The position numbers and the translations under genes are program-made. Source: UBA4416 sp036676295 (GTDB lineage: Bacteria; Bacteroidota; Bacteroidia; B-17B0; Aurantibacillaceae). Taken from it: DNA of 64,000 bases. Below, piece after piece: positions 24,218 through 32,416 of the stretch; positions within the stretch are counted from its first letter, which is position 1; each line of letters starts with the position of its first letter. A model generated the notes under the pieces. That model ran no database searches and was not told the DNA's origin. It was given only the letters and a program-made list of their open reading frames with translations. The stretch spans positions 1 through 64,000 of the forward strand of contig JAKFDE010000065.1 of the NCBI GenBank assembly GCA_036676295.1. The letters run 5' to 3'.

Positions 24218-24940
24218 ATGGAACCAGTTACACCATATAATTCTAACGATTCAAAGAAAGAGCAGGTTGCTCAGATGTTTGACAATATTGCTTTTCGTTA
24301 TGATTTTTTAAATTCATTACTATCTCTTGGTATTCATAAGGGCTGGAGAAAAAAATGCATTAAATTGATTGCAGCTAAAAAGCCCAAACATATTTTGGAT
24401 GTAGCTACCGGTACTGCAGATTTTGCCATAGGCGCAATGAAATTGAATCCGGAATCAGTAATAGGAATTGATATTAGCGAAGGCATGATGAAACATGGTC
24501 GCGAAAAATTAGTGAAGTTGGGATTGGATAAAAAGATCATTCTGCAATATGGTGATGCTGAAACCTGTGATTTGCCAAGTAATTCGATGGATGCCATTAC
24601 CGTTGGTTTTGGCGTTCGTAATTTTGAGAACCTGGAAAAAGGCTTAGAAAATATGTTACGTATTTTGAAACCGGGCGGGCAATTATGCGTATTGGAATTT
24701 TCTTCTCCTCGTAAATTTCCGGTAAAACAATTTTATAAATTTCACTTCAAATACATTACACCTACTTTAGGAAAAATGTTCTCGAAAGATACACGTGCTT
24801 ATACGTATTTACCCGAGTCTATCAAAGCATTTCCTGATAACGAACGATTTACAGCTATACTTGAAAAAGTAGGTTATAAGAATGCTTCGTTTAGTTCTGT
24901 GGGCTTTGGCCTGGCGTCTATTTATTTAGCCGAGAAGTAA
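24218..24940 (+). CDS. ubiE: Demethylmenaquinone methyltransferase (UbiE/MenG)
   Basis: 240 residues, class I SAM-dependent methyltransferase that converts demethylmenaquinone to menaquinone, the usual quinone of Bacteroidota. SAM site ILDVATGTADFAIGA, ISEGMMKHGREKL, and the family motif VGFGVRNFENLEKGL with LKPGGQLCVLEFSSP are present. The opening VAQMFDNIAFRYDFLNSLLSLG is the UbiE/COQ5 signature. It comes 78 bases after the kinase gene, and a weak hairpin follows. Confidence 0.95.
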   Translation: MEPVTPYNSNDSKKEQVAQMFDNIAFRYDFLNSLLSLGIHKGWRKKCIKLIAAKKPKHILDVATGTADFAIGAMKLNPESVIGIDISEGMMKHGREKLVKLGLDKKIILQYGDAETCDLPSNSMDAITVGFGVRNFENLEKGLENMLRILKPGGQLCVLEFSSPRKFPVKQFYKFHFKYITPTLGKMFSKDTRAYTYLPESIKAFPDNERFTAILEKVGYKNASFSSVGFGLASIYLAEK

Positions 24941-24984
24941 TAGGATTCTTTTATTTCTAGTTTTCAATCAGATAAAAGATTAAT

Positions 24985-25030
24985 GACAAATGATTTAAGA
25001 TTAAGTTTCTTTTATCTTTAATCATTTGTC
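24985..25030. terminator. Long AT-rich inverted repeat between converging genes
   Basis: GACAAATGATTTAAGAT (24985-25001) pairs with ATCTTTAATCATTTGTC (25014-25030) with one mismatch. It sits between the converging ubiE and ppx genes and could end transcription from both sides. Similar AAGATTTAAGA-type words occur in the gaps at 23082-23122 and 24140-24178. Confidence 0.55.
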
Positions 25031-25051
25031 TTATATCAATTTCACAAGAGA

Positions 25052-25930
25052 TTACTTCCCTCTATATCTATCATACAACTCATGCACGATACCATCCGAT
25101 AAACCAATTTGAGGAACAAAAATATCTTCAATATCTGCAGTTTTCATAATGGTAATAAAGATCTTAGAAGCGTGAACAATTACATCGGCTCTATCCGGTT
25201 TTAAACCCAGTACTTCAACACGTTCAGAAACGGTATATGAGTTTAACATATCATGTAAGCCTTTAAGTTTGTTATAACTCAAATTCTTATTTTCCTTTTT
25301 GGTCATTTTAAAAAGCTTATTGATGTTTCCACCAGAGCCAATGGCATGTAGCGGACGAATACCAACCGTGTTTTTTTTGATCCACTCCTTCATTTTTTCC
25401 CATTCGTCTTTTTCTACCTTGTCTAATAACATCCTCACGGTTCCAATGTTAAAAGATTTGGCAGCAATTACTTTATGGTTGTAATACAATGTTAACTCAG
25501 TGCTACCGCCACCTACATCAATGTACAAATAGGCATGCTTTGGATTTAATAATTCTTCAATATGGTTAGAGAAAACCAATTGAGCTTCTAATTTTCCGTC
25601 AATAATTTCAACTTCAAGGTCTGCTTCTTTTTTGATGCGTTCAATAATTTCAGATCCATTGCTGGCATCACGCATGGCACTGGTTGCCACGGCTCTGTAA
25701 CCATCTACTTCATATACTTTTATTAATTCTCTAAAACCGCGCATAGCCGTAATTAATTTTTCGGCTTTACGATCAGAAATTTTTCCATTCAAAAACACGT
25801 CTTCACCCAAACGAATAGGTAAACGAATTAATTCTTCCTTAGAAAAGTGTGGTTTTCCATTAACATCGTATGCTCTGCAAAATAATAATCGCATGGCGTT
25901 ACTTCCTATATCTACAGCGGCAAAGATCAT
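25052..25930 (-). CDS. ppx: Ppx/GppA-family phosphatase (exopolyphosphatase-like)
   Basis: 292 residues with the ASKHA fold: FAAVDIGSNAMRLLFC (phosphate loop 1), RAVATSAMRDASNG, YIDVGGGSTELTLY (loop 2) and IGSGGNINKLFK. It removes terminal phosphates from polyphosphate or guanosine pentaphosphate. It lacks the C-terminal HD-like domain of long Ppx proteins, so it is the short form. The start overlaps the ppk1 stop by 4 bases; synthesis and breakdown of polyphosphate are therefore coupled in one operon. Confidence 0.92.
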   Translation of the reverse strand: MIFAAVDIGSNAMRLLFCRAYDVNGKPHFSKEELIRLPIRLGEDVFLNGKISDRKAEKLITAMRGFRELIKVYEVDGYRAVATSAMRDASNGSEIIERIKKEADLEVEIIDGKLEAQLVFSNHIEELLNPKHAYLYIDVGGGSTELTLYYNHKVIAAKSFNIGTVRMLLDKVEKDEWEKMKEWIKKNTVGIRPLHAIGSGGNINKLFKMTKKENKNLSYNKLKGLHDMLNSYTVSERVEVLGLKPDRADVIVHASKIFITIMKTADIEDIFVPQIGLSDGIVHELYDRYRGK

Positions 25931-28038
25931 GGTCTTAAGTTATGTTTTAAATGAGAGATACGTTTTAAGTAAGTTTCTTTATCCTTTTTCAAGTAATTGT
26001 ATATTTCATCTTGTACCCTGATCTTGCGTTCGCCTGGTTTAGCTTTCTTATAGATGTTTTGTTGAAGCCTATCTAAAACTCGCACTTTAGTGTTACCGGA
26101 TAATTGAATATTGATGATGTCTTTAATTTGTTTTTTTACTTCAGGATGATAAATAGGAACAGCTACTTCGCTTCGGCTATCTAAGTTTCTGCTCATCCAA
26201 TCAGCCGATGTGATAAATATTTTTTCATCACCATTGTTTCCAAAAATAAACACTCGGGTGTGTTCCAAATATTTATCAACGATACTATAAGCTTTGATAT
26301 TGTCGCTGAAATTAGCTATCTCAGTTACTAAAGAACAGATGCCACGAATAATTAAAGTGATCTCTACACCGGCTTGAGAGGCTTCGTATAATTTTTTGAT
26401 CATTTCATTATCAACCAAACTATTCATTTTTAATATCATGTATGCTTTCTTACCGTGCTTGGCATTAGCAATTTCATGATCTATTAAGTTTACAAATGTT
26501 TGGCGCATAAAAAACGGCGCTACCGCTAAATGCTTGAATGTTCCTGTTTTGAAATTATTGGCATAAAAATCAAATACCTGGCTGATCTCAGACGTAATGT
26601 TTTTATCAGCCGTTAGTAAACTAAAGTCTGTATAAATACGGGCTGTTTTTTCGTTGAAATTTCCTGTGCCAATATGAGCGTACTTTAATTCTCTGCCATT
26701 AACGCGAGTAGTAATTAAAAATAGTTTGCTGTGAACTTTTAATCCCGGTACACCATAAATGACATGTGCCCCTTCTTCTTGCAATTTGTTTGCCCAATAA
26801 ATATTATTCTCTTCATCAAATCGTGCTTGTAATTCTACCAATACGGTTACTTTTTTTCCGTTTTTAATAGCATTGATCAATGAGTTAGCAATCTTCGATG
26901 AATCAGCTACGCGGTATAAGGTAATTTTAATGGATTCAACAGTCGCATCAATAGAGGCTTCTCTTAATAAAGTTATGATGTGATCAAAGGTGTGATAAGG
27001 GTAATGCAGTAAAATATCACGTTCTTTAATTACGGGTAAAATATTGGTGTGAATGTTATGTAAATATTTATGATTAAGCGCACGCGGATGATTGAATATT
27101 AATTTTTTGTCGCCTACACTTGGGAATCTGATAAAATCTTTAAAGTTATGATAACGACCTCCCGGAATCGCATTATCTTTTTTATCCATTCCTAATTTTT
27201 TCATGATAAAGCCGAGCATTTCCTTACTCATGGCACTATCATAAACAAATCGAACAGGCAATCCTTTTTTACGATCTTTCACACTTTTAGAGATCTTCTC
27301 TAGCATACTTTTACTAACGTCAGAGTCAATATCTAATTCAGCATCACGCGTTAATTTAATATTGATGATCTCTTTCACCGCATAACCAAAACCTTCAAAT
27401 AGTTCGTGAACATTAAAACGAATGACATCATCTAATAAAATGATGAAGGTTTTATTACGTTCGTGAGGTAAACTCACAAAACGGGTAGTTACTTTGGATG
27501 GAATTTCAATTAATGCGTATTTGTTTTTTTTCTTAGGATCGTCATTAATAAGCCTGATAAACAAGTAACCATATTTATCCTTCATATAAGGAAAAGGTTT
27601 ATGCTCATCTACCATGATAGGGAATAAGGTAGAAATAACCTCTTTGTGAAAATAATCCTTAACGAAATGTTGTTGTGTTTTATTTAATTGCTTTTCATTA
27701 ATAATAAATACATTTTCTTTGGCTAATTGTTTTAATAATTGCTGATAAATGGCTTCAAAGCGATTTTGTTGTTCAATCACTTTTTTCTGCATTTTTTGCA
27801 ATAATTCCTTTGGATCATCGCCATAAATGGCAATGGCTTTTTTACCAAGCTTGGTTAAACGGTTAATGGTAGCAACGCGTACTCTGTAAAACTCATCTCG
27901 GTTATTACTGAAAATACCTAAAAATTTTAAACGTTCAATAAGCGGAGTCGATAGATCAGAGGCTTCTTGAAGTACGCGATCATTAAATGATAACCAACTA
28001 ATTTCTCTATTGATGTAAGGAATTTTTTGTTTTTGCAT
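25927..28038 (-). CDS. ppk1: Polyphosphate kinase 1
   Basis: 703 residues, full length. It makes long-chain polyphosphate from ATP reversibly. N-domain starts YINREISWLSFNDRVLQEA; the catalytic part contains the autophosphorylated His in LKVHSKLFLI (~435) and a second His in LEHTRVFIFGNNG (~594), with IGTGNFNEKTARIYTDFSL between them. The C-terminus ends with a basic tail. It leads the ppk1-ppx operon, diverging from the carotenoid genes; a TAnnTTTG element occurs upstream on the minus strand (28068-28075). Confidence 0.97.
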   Translation of the reverse strand: MQKQKIPYINREISWLSFNDRVLQEASDLSTPLIERLKFLGIFSNNRDEFYRVRVATINRLTKLGKKAIAIYGDDPKELLQKMQKKVIEQQNRFEAIYQQLLKQLAKENVFIINEKQLNKTQQHFVKDYFHKEVISTLFPIMVDEHKPFPYMKDKYGYLFIRLINDDPKKKNKYALIEIPSKVTTRFVSLPHERNKTFIILLDDVIRFNVHELFEGFGYAVKEIINIKLTRDAELDIDSDVSKSMLEKISKSVKDRKKGLPVRFVYDSAMSKEMLGFIMKKLGMDKKDNAIPGGRYHNFKDFIRFPSVGDKKLIFNHPRALNHKYLHNIHTNILPVIKERDILLHYPYHTFDHIITLLREASIDATVESIKITLYRVADSSKIANSLINAIKNGKKVTVLVELQARFDEENNIYWANKLQEEGAHVIYGVPGLKVHSKLFLITTRVNGRELKYAHIGTGNFNEKTARIYTDFSLLTADKNITSEISQVFDFYANNFKTGTFKHLAVAPFFMRQTFVNLIDHEIANAKHGKKAYMILKMNSLVDNEMIKKLYEASQAGVEITLIIRGICSLVTEIANFSDNIKAYSIVDKYLEHTRVFIFGNNGDEKIFITSADWMSRNLDSRSEVAVPIYHPEVKKQIKDIINIQLSGNTKVRVLDRLQQNIYKKAKPGERKIRVQDEIYNYLKKDKETYLKRISHLKHNLRP

Positions 28039-28067
28039 AAGATTCTGCTAGCTACAATTTTTGTTAT

Positions 28068-28075
28068 CAAATATA
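28068..28075 (-). promoter_or_regulatory. -7 promoter element for ppk1-ppx
   Basis: TATATTTG on the minus strand, 30 bases before the ppk1 start. A clear -33 box is not visible. Confidence 0.4.
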
Positions 28076-28109
28076 CTAAAATCACAGTAAATAGTTTTTT
28101 GATTTTAAT

Positions 28110-28117
28110 TACATTTG
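28110..28117 (+). promoter_or_regulatory. -7 promoter element for the carotenoid genes
   Basis: TACATTTG, 20 bases before the start of the first carotenoid gene, in the divergent gap with ppk1. The -33 region is not consensus. Confidence 0.45.
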
Positions 28118-28136
28118 AACAGTTTTGAAACAATAA

Positions 28137-28757
28137 ATGACATTCATTAAAAAACATATTCCCATTGCCATTATCCTCATTTTTCATGTGATAGGATTTG
28201 TTGGATTTATTATAAACCCAGCTTATTTCAGGCCATTAAGCCCACTGAATTTGATGCTTTCGGCAGGTTTAGTATTGTTAATGTGTAATCAAACCAAATG
28301 GCCATTTTACGGATCTATTTTAGCTGTAGCTGTTTTAGGGTTTTTTATAGAAGTTTTAGGAGTTAAAACAGAACTGATCTTTGGCACCTATCATTATGGT
28401 AATTCTTTAGGGTATAGATGGTTATCGGTTCCATTGTTAATAGGTCTTAATTGGGCTGTTTTATTATATAGTACGGCACAATTCTCTAAATTTAAAAATG
28501 AGTGGGTTAATATTGTTTTTGGAGCAGTATTGATGGTTCTATTAGATTTTTTCATGGAACAAAATGCATCTAAATTTGATTTTTGGTATTGGAAAAATGC
28601 ACACATTCCTTTGCAAAATTATATTGCCTGGTTTGTGATCTCTTTGGGTTTAAATTTTCTATTTCAAAAGCACTTATCGCAAAAACCAAACCTCACTGCA
28701 AAGGCATTTTATATAATAGAATTGGTGTTTTTTGCCTCATTGTATTTTTTCGTGTAA
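28137..28757 (+). CDS. Carotenoid biosynthesis membrane protein (CruF-like)
   Basis: 206 residues, six or seven hydrophobic helices. The motif FFIEVLGVKTELIFGTYHYG, then PLLIGLNWAVLLYST and DFFMEQNASKFDFWYW, identify the CruF-type carotenoid family (DUF422), which hydrates the psi end (1',2'-hydratase). Membrane location. The next gene is a lycopene-cyclase-domain protein 21 bases on, so the pair modifies carotenoid ends. crtB and crtI are not in the window. Confidence 0.85.
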   Translation: MTFIKKHIPIAIILIFHVIGFVGFIINPAYFRPLSPLNLMLSAGLVLLMCNQTKWPFYGSILAVAVLGFFIEVLGVKTELIFGTYHYGNSLGYRWLSVPLLIGLNWAVLLYSTAQFSKFKNEWVNIVFGAVLMVLLDFFMEQNASKFDFWYWKNAHIPLQNYIAWFVISLGLNFLFQKHLSQKPNLTAKAFYIIELVFFASLYFFV

Positions 28758-28778
28758 ACCTTGTATCTTTATAATACT

Positions 28779-29471
28779 ATGCTAAATTCACATTATACCT
28801 ATTTGTTGTTAAATCTGGTTTGTGTTTTATTTCCCTTTGTATTAAGCTTCGATAAAAAAGTAGCTTTTTACAAAACCTGGAAGTATTTGTTTCCGGCTAT
28901 TTTAATCAATGGTGTTTTTTTTATTTTATGGGACATCTTATTTACAGCAAAAGGAGTGTGGGGATTTAATCCTGATTATATTTTAGGTATTTATATTTTC
29001 AATCTGCCATTGGAAGAAGTTTTGTTTTTTCTGTGTGTGCCTTATTCTTGTGTCTTTATCTATGAAGTATTCAATGCTTATGTTAAAAGAGATGTACTGG
29101 GAGGTTGTGGTCAAAGAATTAGTGTGTTGCTGAGTGTTATATTGTTAGCGTTATGCATTATTTATTACGATCGGTTATACACACTGGTTAATGCGGGCCT
29201 TTGTTTGATCTTGTTAGTGTTTGCAACTTTTGTTATAAAATTTAAAAACTTAGGCCGCTTTTATTTGGCTTATTTGGTGAGTTTAATTCCCTTCTTGATC
29301 TGTAATGGTATTTTAACCAAACTGCCTGTGGTTATTTATAATGATAATGAGAATATGGCTTTACGTATTTATACCATACCGGTAGAAGATGTGTTTTATT
29401 GCTTGAGTTTGTTATTAATTCCAATTTTATTAATGGATTATTTTAAAAGCCGAAAAGAAAATCCCAATTAG
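28779..29471 (+). CDS. Lycopene-cyclase-domain membrane protein (CrtYcd/CarR type)
   Basis: 230 residues from ATG at 28779 (the frame reaches 28761). Two repeated three-helix halves are visible, each with a Pro-Glu motif: IFNLPLEEVLFFLCVPYSC near residue 75-95 and TIPVEDVFYCLSLLLIPI near the C-terminus. This is the fused heterodimer-type beta-cyclase found in Bacteroidota and archaea, which forms ionone rings on lycopene. It follows the CruF-like gene and precedes an AI-2E-family permease by 19 bases. Confidence 0.88.
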   Translation: MLNSHYTYLLLNLVCVLFPFVLSFDKKVAFYKTWKYLFPAILINGVFFILWDILFTAKGVWGFNPDYILGIYIFNLPLEEVLFFLCVPYSCVFIYEVFNAYVKRDVLGGCGQRISVLLSVILLALCIIYYDRLYTLVNAGLCLILLVFATFVIKFKNLGRFYLAYLVSLIPFLICNGILTKLPVVIYNDNENMALRIYTIPVEDVFYCLSLLLIPILLMDYFKSRKENPN

Positions 29472-29490
29472 TTTTTTATATCTTTAATTT

Positions 29491-30579
29491 ATGGCATTCA
29501 GAAAATATTTGATTCCCTTACTTACCTTAGCCGCTATAGCTGGTTTTGTGTATCTGTTTACCAACGTGTTTGTGTATTTGGTTATTTCATTGGTATTAGC
29601 GCTCATAGGAATGCCAATCGCTCAGTTTTTATCCGAAATTAAAATTGGTAAGTTTAAGTTAAATGGTGCTATTGCATCTTTATTAACCTTAGTGTTATTT
29701 TTTGTTCTCATCTATTTGATAGGTATCACCTTTTTACCTCCCTTAGTTTCTCAAATCACCTTTTTATCAAAGTTGAATTTTCATGATGTTACCTATAATA
29801 TTTTGCAACAGTATCCCGATTTAAAATATACTTTATCTAAGTTTGGTACAGAACAACAGATCATGTCAACGGTAAGTCATCAGATCAATCAATTGATCAA
29901 TTTTCAGAATTTATCTTCTATTTTAAATAATACAATTTCATATGCGGGAAGTATTCTGGGTGGCGTTTTTTCTGTATTATTCATCTCTTTCTTTTTTTTG
30001 AAAGATGAAAAGATGGTGGTTAAATCTTTATTGTTAATTACGCCTTCGCCTTTTGAAGGAGAGATGATCGATATTTTACGTACTTCTAAAAAAATGTTGA
30101 GTAAATATTTTATTGGATTATTAATTGATATTGTATTGATCAGTTTTATTGTGACAACATTAATGTGGTTATTTGGTATTAAAAATGCTTTGGTTATTGG
30201 TTGTTTGGCAGGTGTGATGAATGTGATCCCATACATTGGGCCAATGATAACATTGGTTTTTGCCGTTTTTTTAGGTGTTTCTGGCTGTATCGAATTTAAT
30301 CAGTATGAATTAATTACATCTACTATTACCAAAATTGTATTTATTTTAATTGGAACTAATTTATTAGATGCTTTTTTTATTCAGCCTACTATTTTCTCCA
30401 ATACAGTAAAAGCACATCCATTGGAAATATTTATTGTGATCTTAATGGCCGGAGCTATTGGTGGTATTTTAGGAATGGTAGTGGCGATACCAAGTTATAC
30501 CTTATTAAGAATTATTGCGAAAGAATTTTTGGATCACTTCAAGTTCTTTAAAAAATTAACTGAAAATTTACCTGAATAA
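29491..30579 (+). CDS. AI-2E-family permease
   Basis: 362 residues, about eight membrane helices in the 2+1+5 layout of the family: an N-terminal pair, a long extracellular or periplasmic stretch (~70-150), then the conserved core NVIPYIGPMITLVFAVFLG and AGAIGGILGMVVAIPSYTLL. Family members have been linked to autoinducer-2 export, Na/H exchange and other fluxes, so the substrate is open. Same strand and 19 bases after the lycopene cyclase gene; probably one transcript. Confidence 0.88.
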   Translation: MAFRKYLIPLLTLAAIAGFVYLFTNVFVYLVISLVLALIGMPIAQFLSEIKIGKFKLNGAIASLLTLVLFFVLIYLIGITFLPPLVSQITFLSKLNFHDVTYNILQQYPDLKYTLSKFGTEQQIMSTVSHQINQLINFQNLSSILNNTISYAGSILGGVFSVLFISFFFLKDEKMVVKSLLLITPSPFEGEMIDILRTSKKMLSKYFIGLLIDIVLISFIVTTLMWLFGIKNALVIGCLAGVMNVIPYIGPMITLVFAVFLGVSGCIEFNQYELITSTITKIVFILIGTNLLDAFFIQPTIFSNTVKAHPLEIFIVILMAGAIGGILGMVVAIPSYTLLRIIAKEFLDHFKFFKKLTENLPE

Positions 30580-30629
30580 ATCTCGATTATCAAACTCTAG
30601 CATACGTTGGTAATAGTGCGGCTGATTTT

Positions 30630-30754
30630 GACGAAACGGAGCGAACTGCAATTTTTTCGGTGGCATTGCGGAGATTTGTACGAGAAAAGAATTGAAGTTG
30701 GCGTTTCGTCTTGACTTTTTGTTTCTTTTTGGTCAAGCAAAAAGAAAATAAAAA
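30630..30754. repeat. Structured intergenic element, copy 1
   Basis: Outer stem GACGAAACG (30630-30638) / CGTTTCGTC (30702-30710), an inner GCAAT/ATTGC stem, then a 3' hairpin made of TTTTTGTTTCTTTTTG and CAAAAAGAAAATAAAA around GTCAAG. The same architecture with different bases recurs at 31526-31693. Non-coding; likely a terminator-like or mobile palindromic element. Confidence 0.55.
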
Positions 30755-30812
30755 ATGATTGTACTCTCCATTAATTCTATTATTTTTGATATGAGACCAA
30801 ATAAATTTTACA

Positions 30813-31463
30813 ATGGAGGCAACTTTCAAATTTTTAAAACAATTAGCTAAAAATAATTCTAAAGAATGGTTTGATATTAATCGTAAAACTTATGAATCAT
30901 GTAAAGCAGAGTTTGAAACAGTAGTTAAATCCATTATTGATAAAAGCTCAGCATTTGATAAAGGTTTAGCAGGGCTCGAAGCTAAAAAATGTCTGTTTCG
31001 TATTAATCGTGATATCCGTTTTAGTAAAGACAAATCACCGTATAAATTAAATATGGGTGCAAGCATGAATCCTGGTGGAAAGAAAGAAATGGGAGCCGGT
31101 TATTATTTACATGTTGAACCGGGAAAAAGTTTTTTAGCGGGAGGTTGTTATATGCCACCACCGGAAGTATTAGCCGCTATTCGTCAGGAGATAGATTATA
31201 ACGCTAAAGATTTTAAAAAGATTTTAGCTGCCAAAGATTTTAAAACCTATTTCAAGGACCTATCTGAGGAAGAAAAATTAAAAACAGCGCCCAAAGGTTA
31301 CCCTAAAGATCATCCTGATCTAAGTTTATTACAGCACAAACATTTTATTGTCGTGCATAATATTAAGGACGAACAAATCATGGATAAAAATTTTCCGGCC
31401 TATGCAGCTAAGGTCTTTAAAGCTATGTATCCATTGAATACATTTTTGAGGAATTGTATGTAG
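30813..31463 (+). CDS. DUF2461-family protein
   Basis: 216 residues. FKFLKQLAKNNSKEWFDINR, LFRINRDIRFSKDKSPYKLN and GYYLHVEPGKSFLAGGCYMP are hallmark blocks of the DUF2461 (TIGR02453) family. The conserved RINRDxRFSKDKxPYK pattern looks like a phosphate- or nucleotide-binding patch, but no reaction has been assigned that I know of. Cytoplasmic. Monocistronic between two structured intergenic elements. Confidence 0.92.
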   Translation: MEATFKFLKQLAKNNSKEWFDINRKTYESCKAEFETVVKSIIDKSSAFDKGLAGLEAKKCLFRINRDIRFSKDKSPYKLNMGASMNPGGKKEMGAGYYLHVEPGKSFLAGGCYMPPPEVLAAIRQEIDYNAKDFKKILAAKDFKTYFKDLSEEEKLKTAPKGYPKDHPDLSLLQHKHFIVVHNIKDEQIMDKNFPAYAAKVFKAMYPLNTFLRNCM

Positions 31464-31525
31464 GTAATTTCTTAGAAAATCTAAATTATTAAATCAAAAT
31501 TCCAATCGTAGAAGCGGGTAGGCTT

Positions 31526-31693
31526 GTCAAAACGCGATGGCGATGAGCTGTGAATTTTAATTTTTTTAGATGAGTCCGAAAGAGCTTTAGTTCTCTTTCG
31601 GTAACGAATCTTTAAAATTAAAAGAGAGGGAGGGAATCGTTTTGACTTGTTTTTTTGTTTACTTTTTTGACTAAGAAAAAAGTAAAAAACAGA
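31526..31693. repeat. Structured intergenic element, copy 2
   Basis: Outer stem GTCAAAACG (31526-31534) / CGTTTTGAC (31638-31646); inner hairpin CCGAAAGAG (31576-31584) / CTCTTTCGG (31593-31601), flanked by further pairing of AATTTTAATT with TTTAAAATTA; then a 3' hairpin of GTTTACTTTTTT with AAAAAAGTAAAAAAC. Same plan as 30630-30754 with compensating changes. Confidence 0.6.
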
Positions 31694-31694
31694 T

Positions 31695-32345
31695 TTAAGC
31701 AATCTCCAAAAACTCCACCAAAGAACTCAACTTATAATCCGCAATAGCAAATTTAGGATTATGCATGTTCTCATCTTCCGGCACTACTAACACTTTCATT
31801 TGAGCTGCTTTAGCTGCTATCACACCGTTTACGGAATCTTCTATAACCAGACATTCAGTAGGTTTTACCTGTAATTCCTTTGCGCAATTTAAAAATACCT
31901 CAGGGTGAGGTTTACCATATTCCAAATGTTCGGCAGAGCAAATAGCATCAAAATAATTTCGTATGCCCAGATCGTCTACTACCGTATTCATTAATCGCAC
32001 ATTGGATGAAGTACCTAATGCAATTCTATAATTATGTTTTTTGAAATGAATTAAAGCCTCTTCAACCCCTTTCATCAATTTGCCTTCTTTGATGATGAGA
32101 TCGCATAAACGGGAAATCACCAAATGATCGAACTCAAAAGTAGTCATGTGTGTAACATTGTGTGTTGTAAACCAAAATTCGGCCACTTCAATAAAGCGTA
32201 AACCGGTCGTCATTCGACACTCTTCATCTGTAAAAGGAATGCCTATTTCATTAAAACTCTGGATCATAGCTCGTCTCCAAAGAGGTTCCGAATCAATAAT
32301 AACCCCATCCATGTCAAAAATAATGGCTTTTATCCCTTTTAGCAT
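31695..32345 (-). CDS. HAD-family sugar-phosphatase/phosphoglucomutase-like hydrolase
   Basis: 216 residues. Motif I IIFDMDGVIIDSEPLWRRAM with the nucleophile Asp and acid Asp, motif II ALGTSSN, motif III KPHPEVF with Lys, motif IV VIEDSVNGVIAAKAA. The C1 cap helices (~15-85) place it with the HxpB/beta-phosphoglucomutase subgroup, which dephosphorylates hexose, hexitol or 2-deoxyglucose phosphates. Exact substrate unknown. It stands alone on the minus strand, diverging from a glycosyltransferase gene. Confidence 0.9.
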   Translation of the reverse strand: MLKGIKAIIFDMDGVIIDSEPLWRRAMIQSFNEIGIPFTDEECRMTTGLRFIEVAEFWFTTHNVTHMTTFEFDHLVISRLCDLIIKEGKLMKGVEEALIHFKKHNYRIALGTSSNVRLMNTVVDDLGIRNYFDAICSAEHLEYGKPHPEVFLNCAKELQVKPTECLVIEDSVNGVIAAKAAQMKVLVVPEDENMHNPKFAIADYKLSSLVEFLEIA

Positions 32346-32416
32346 TGTTAATTTCTTTGTTTAATAAAAGCGAAGATACATTAAAAAAATAGGTGTTTGC
32401 TAGGTAAATTTGTGTT

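Noticed and set aside
30590..30829. Minus-strand ORF after the AI-2E permease gene
   Set aside because: It lies on the structured intergenic element and has no family pattern; likewise 31481-31702.
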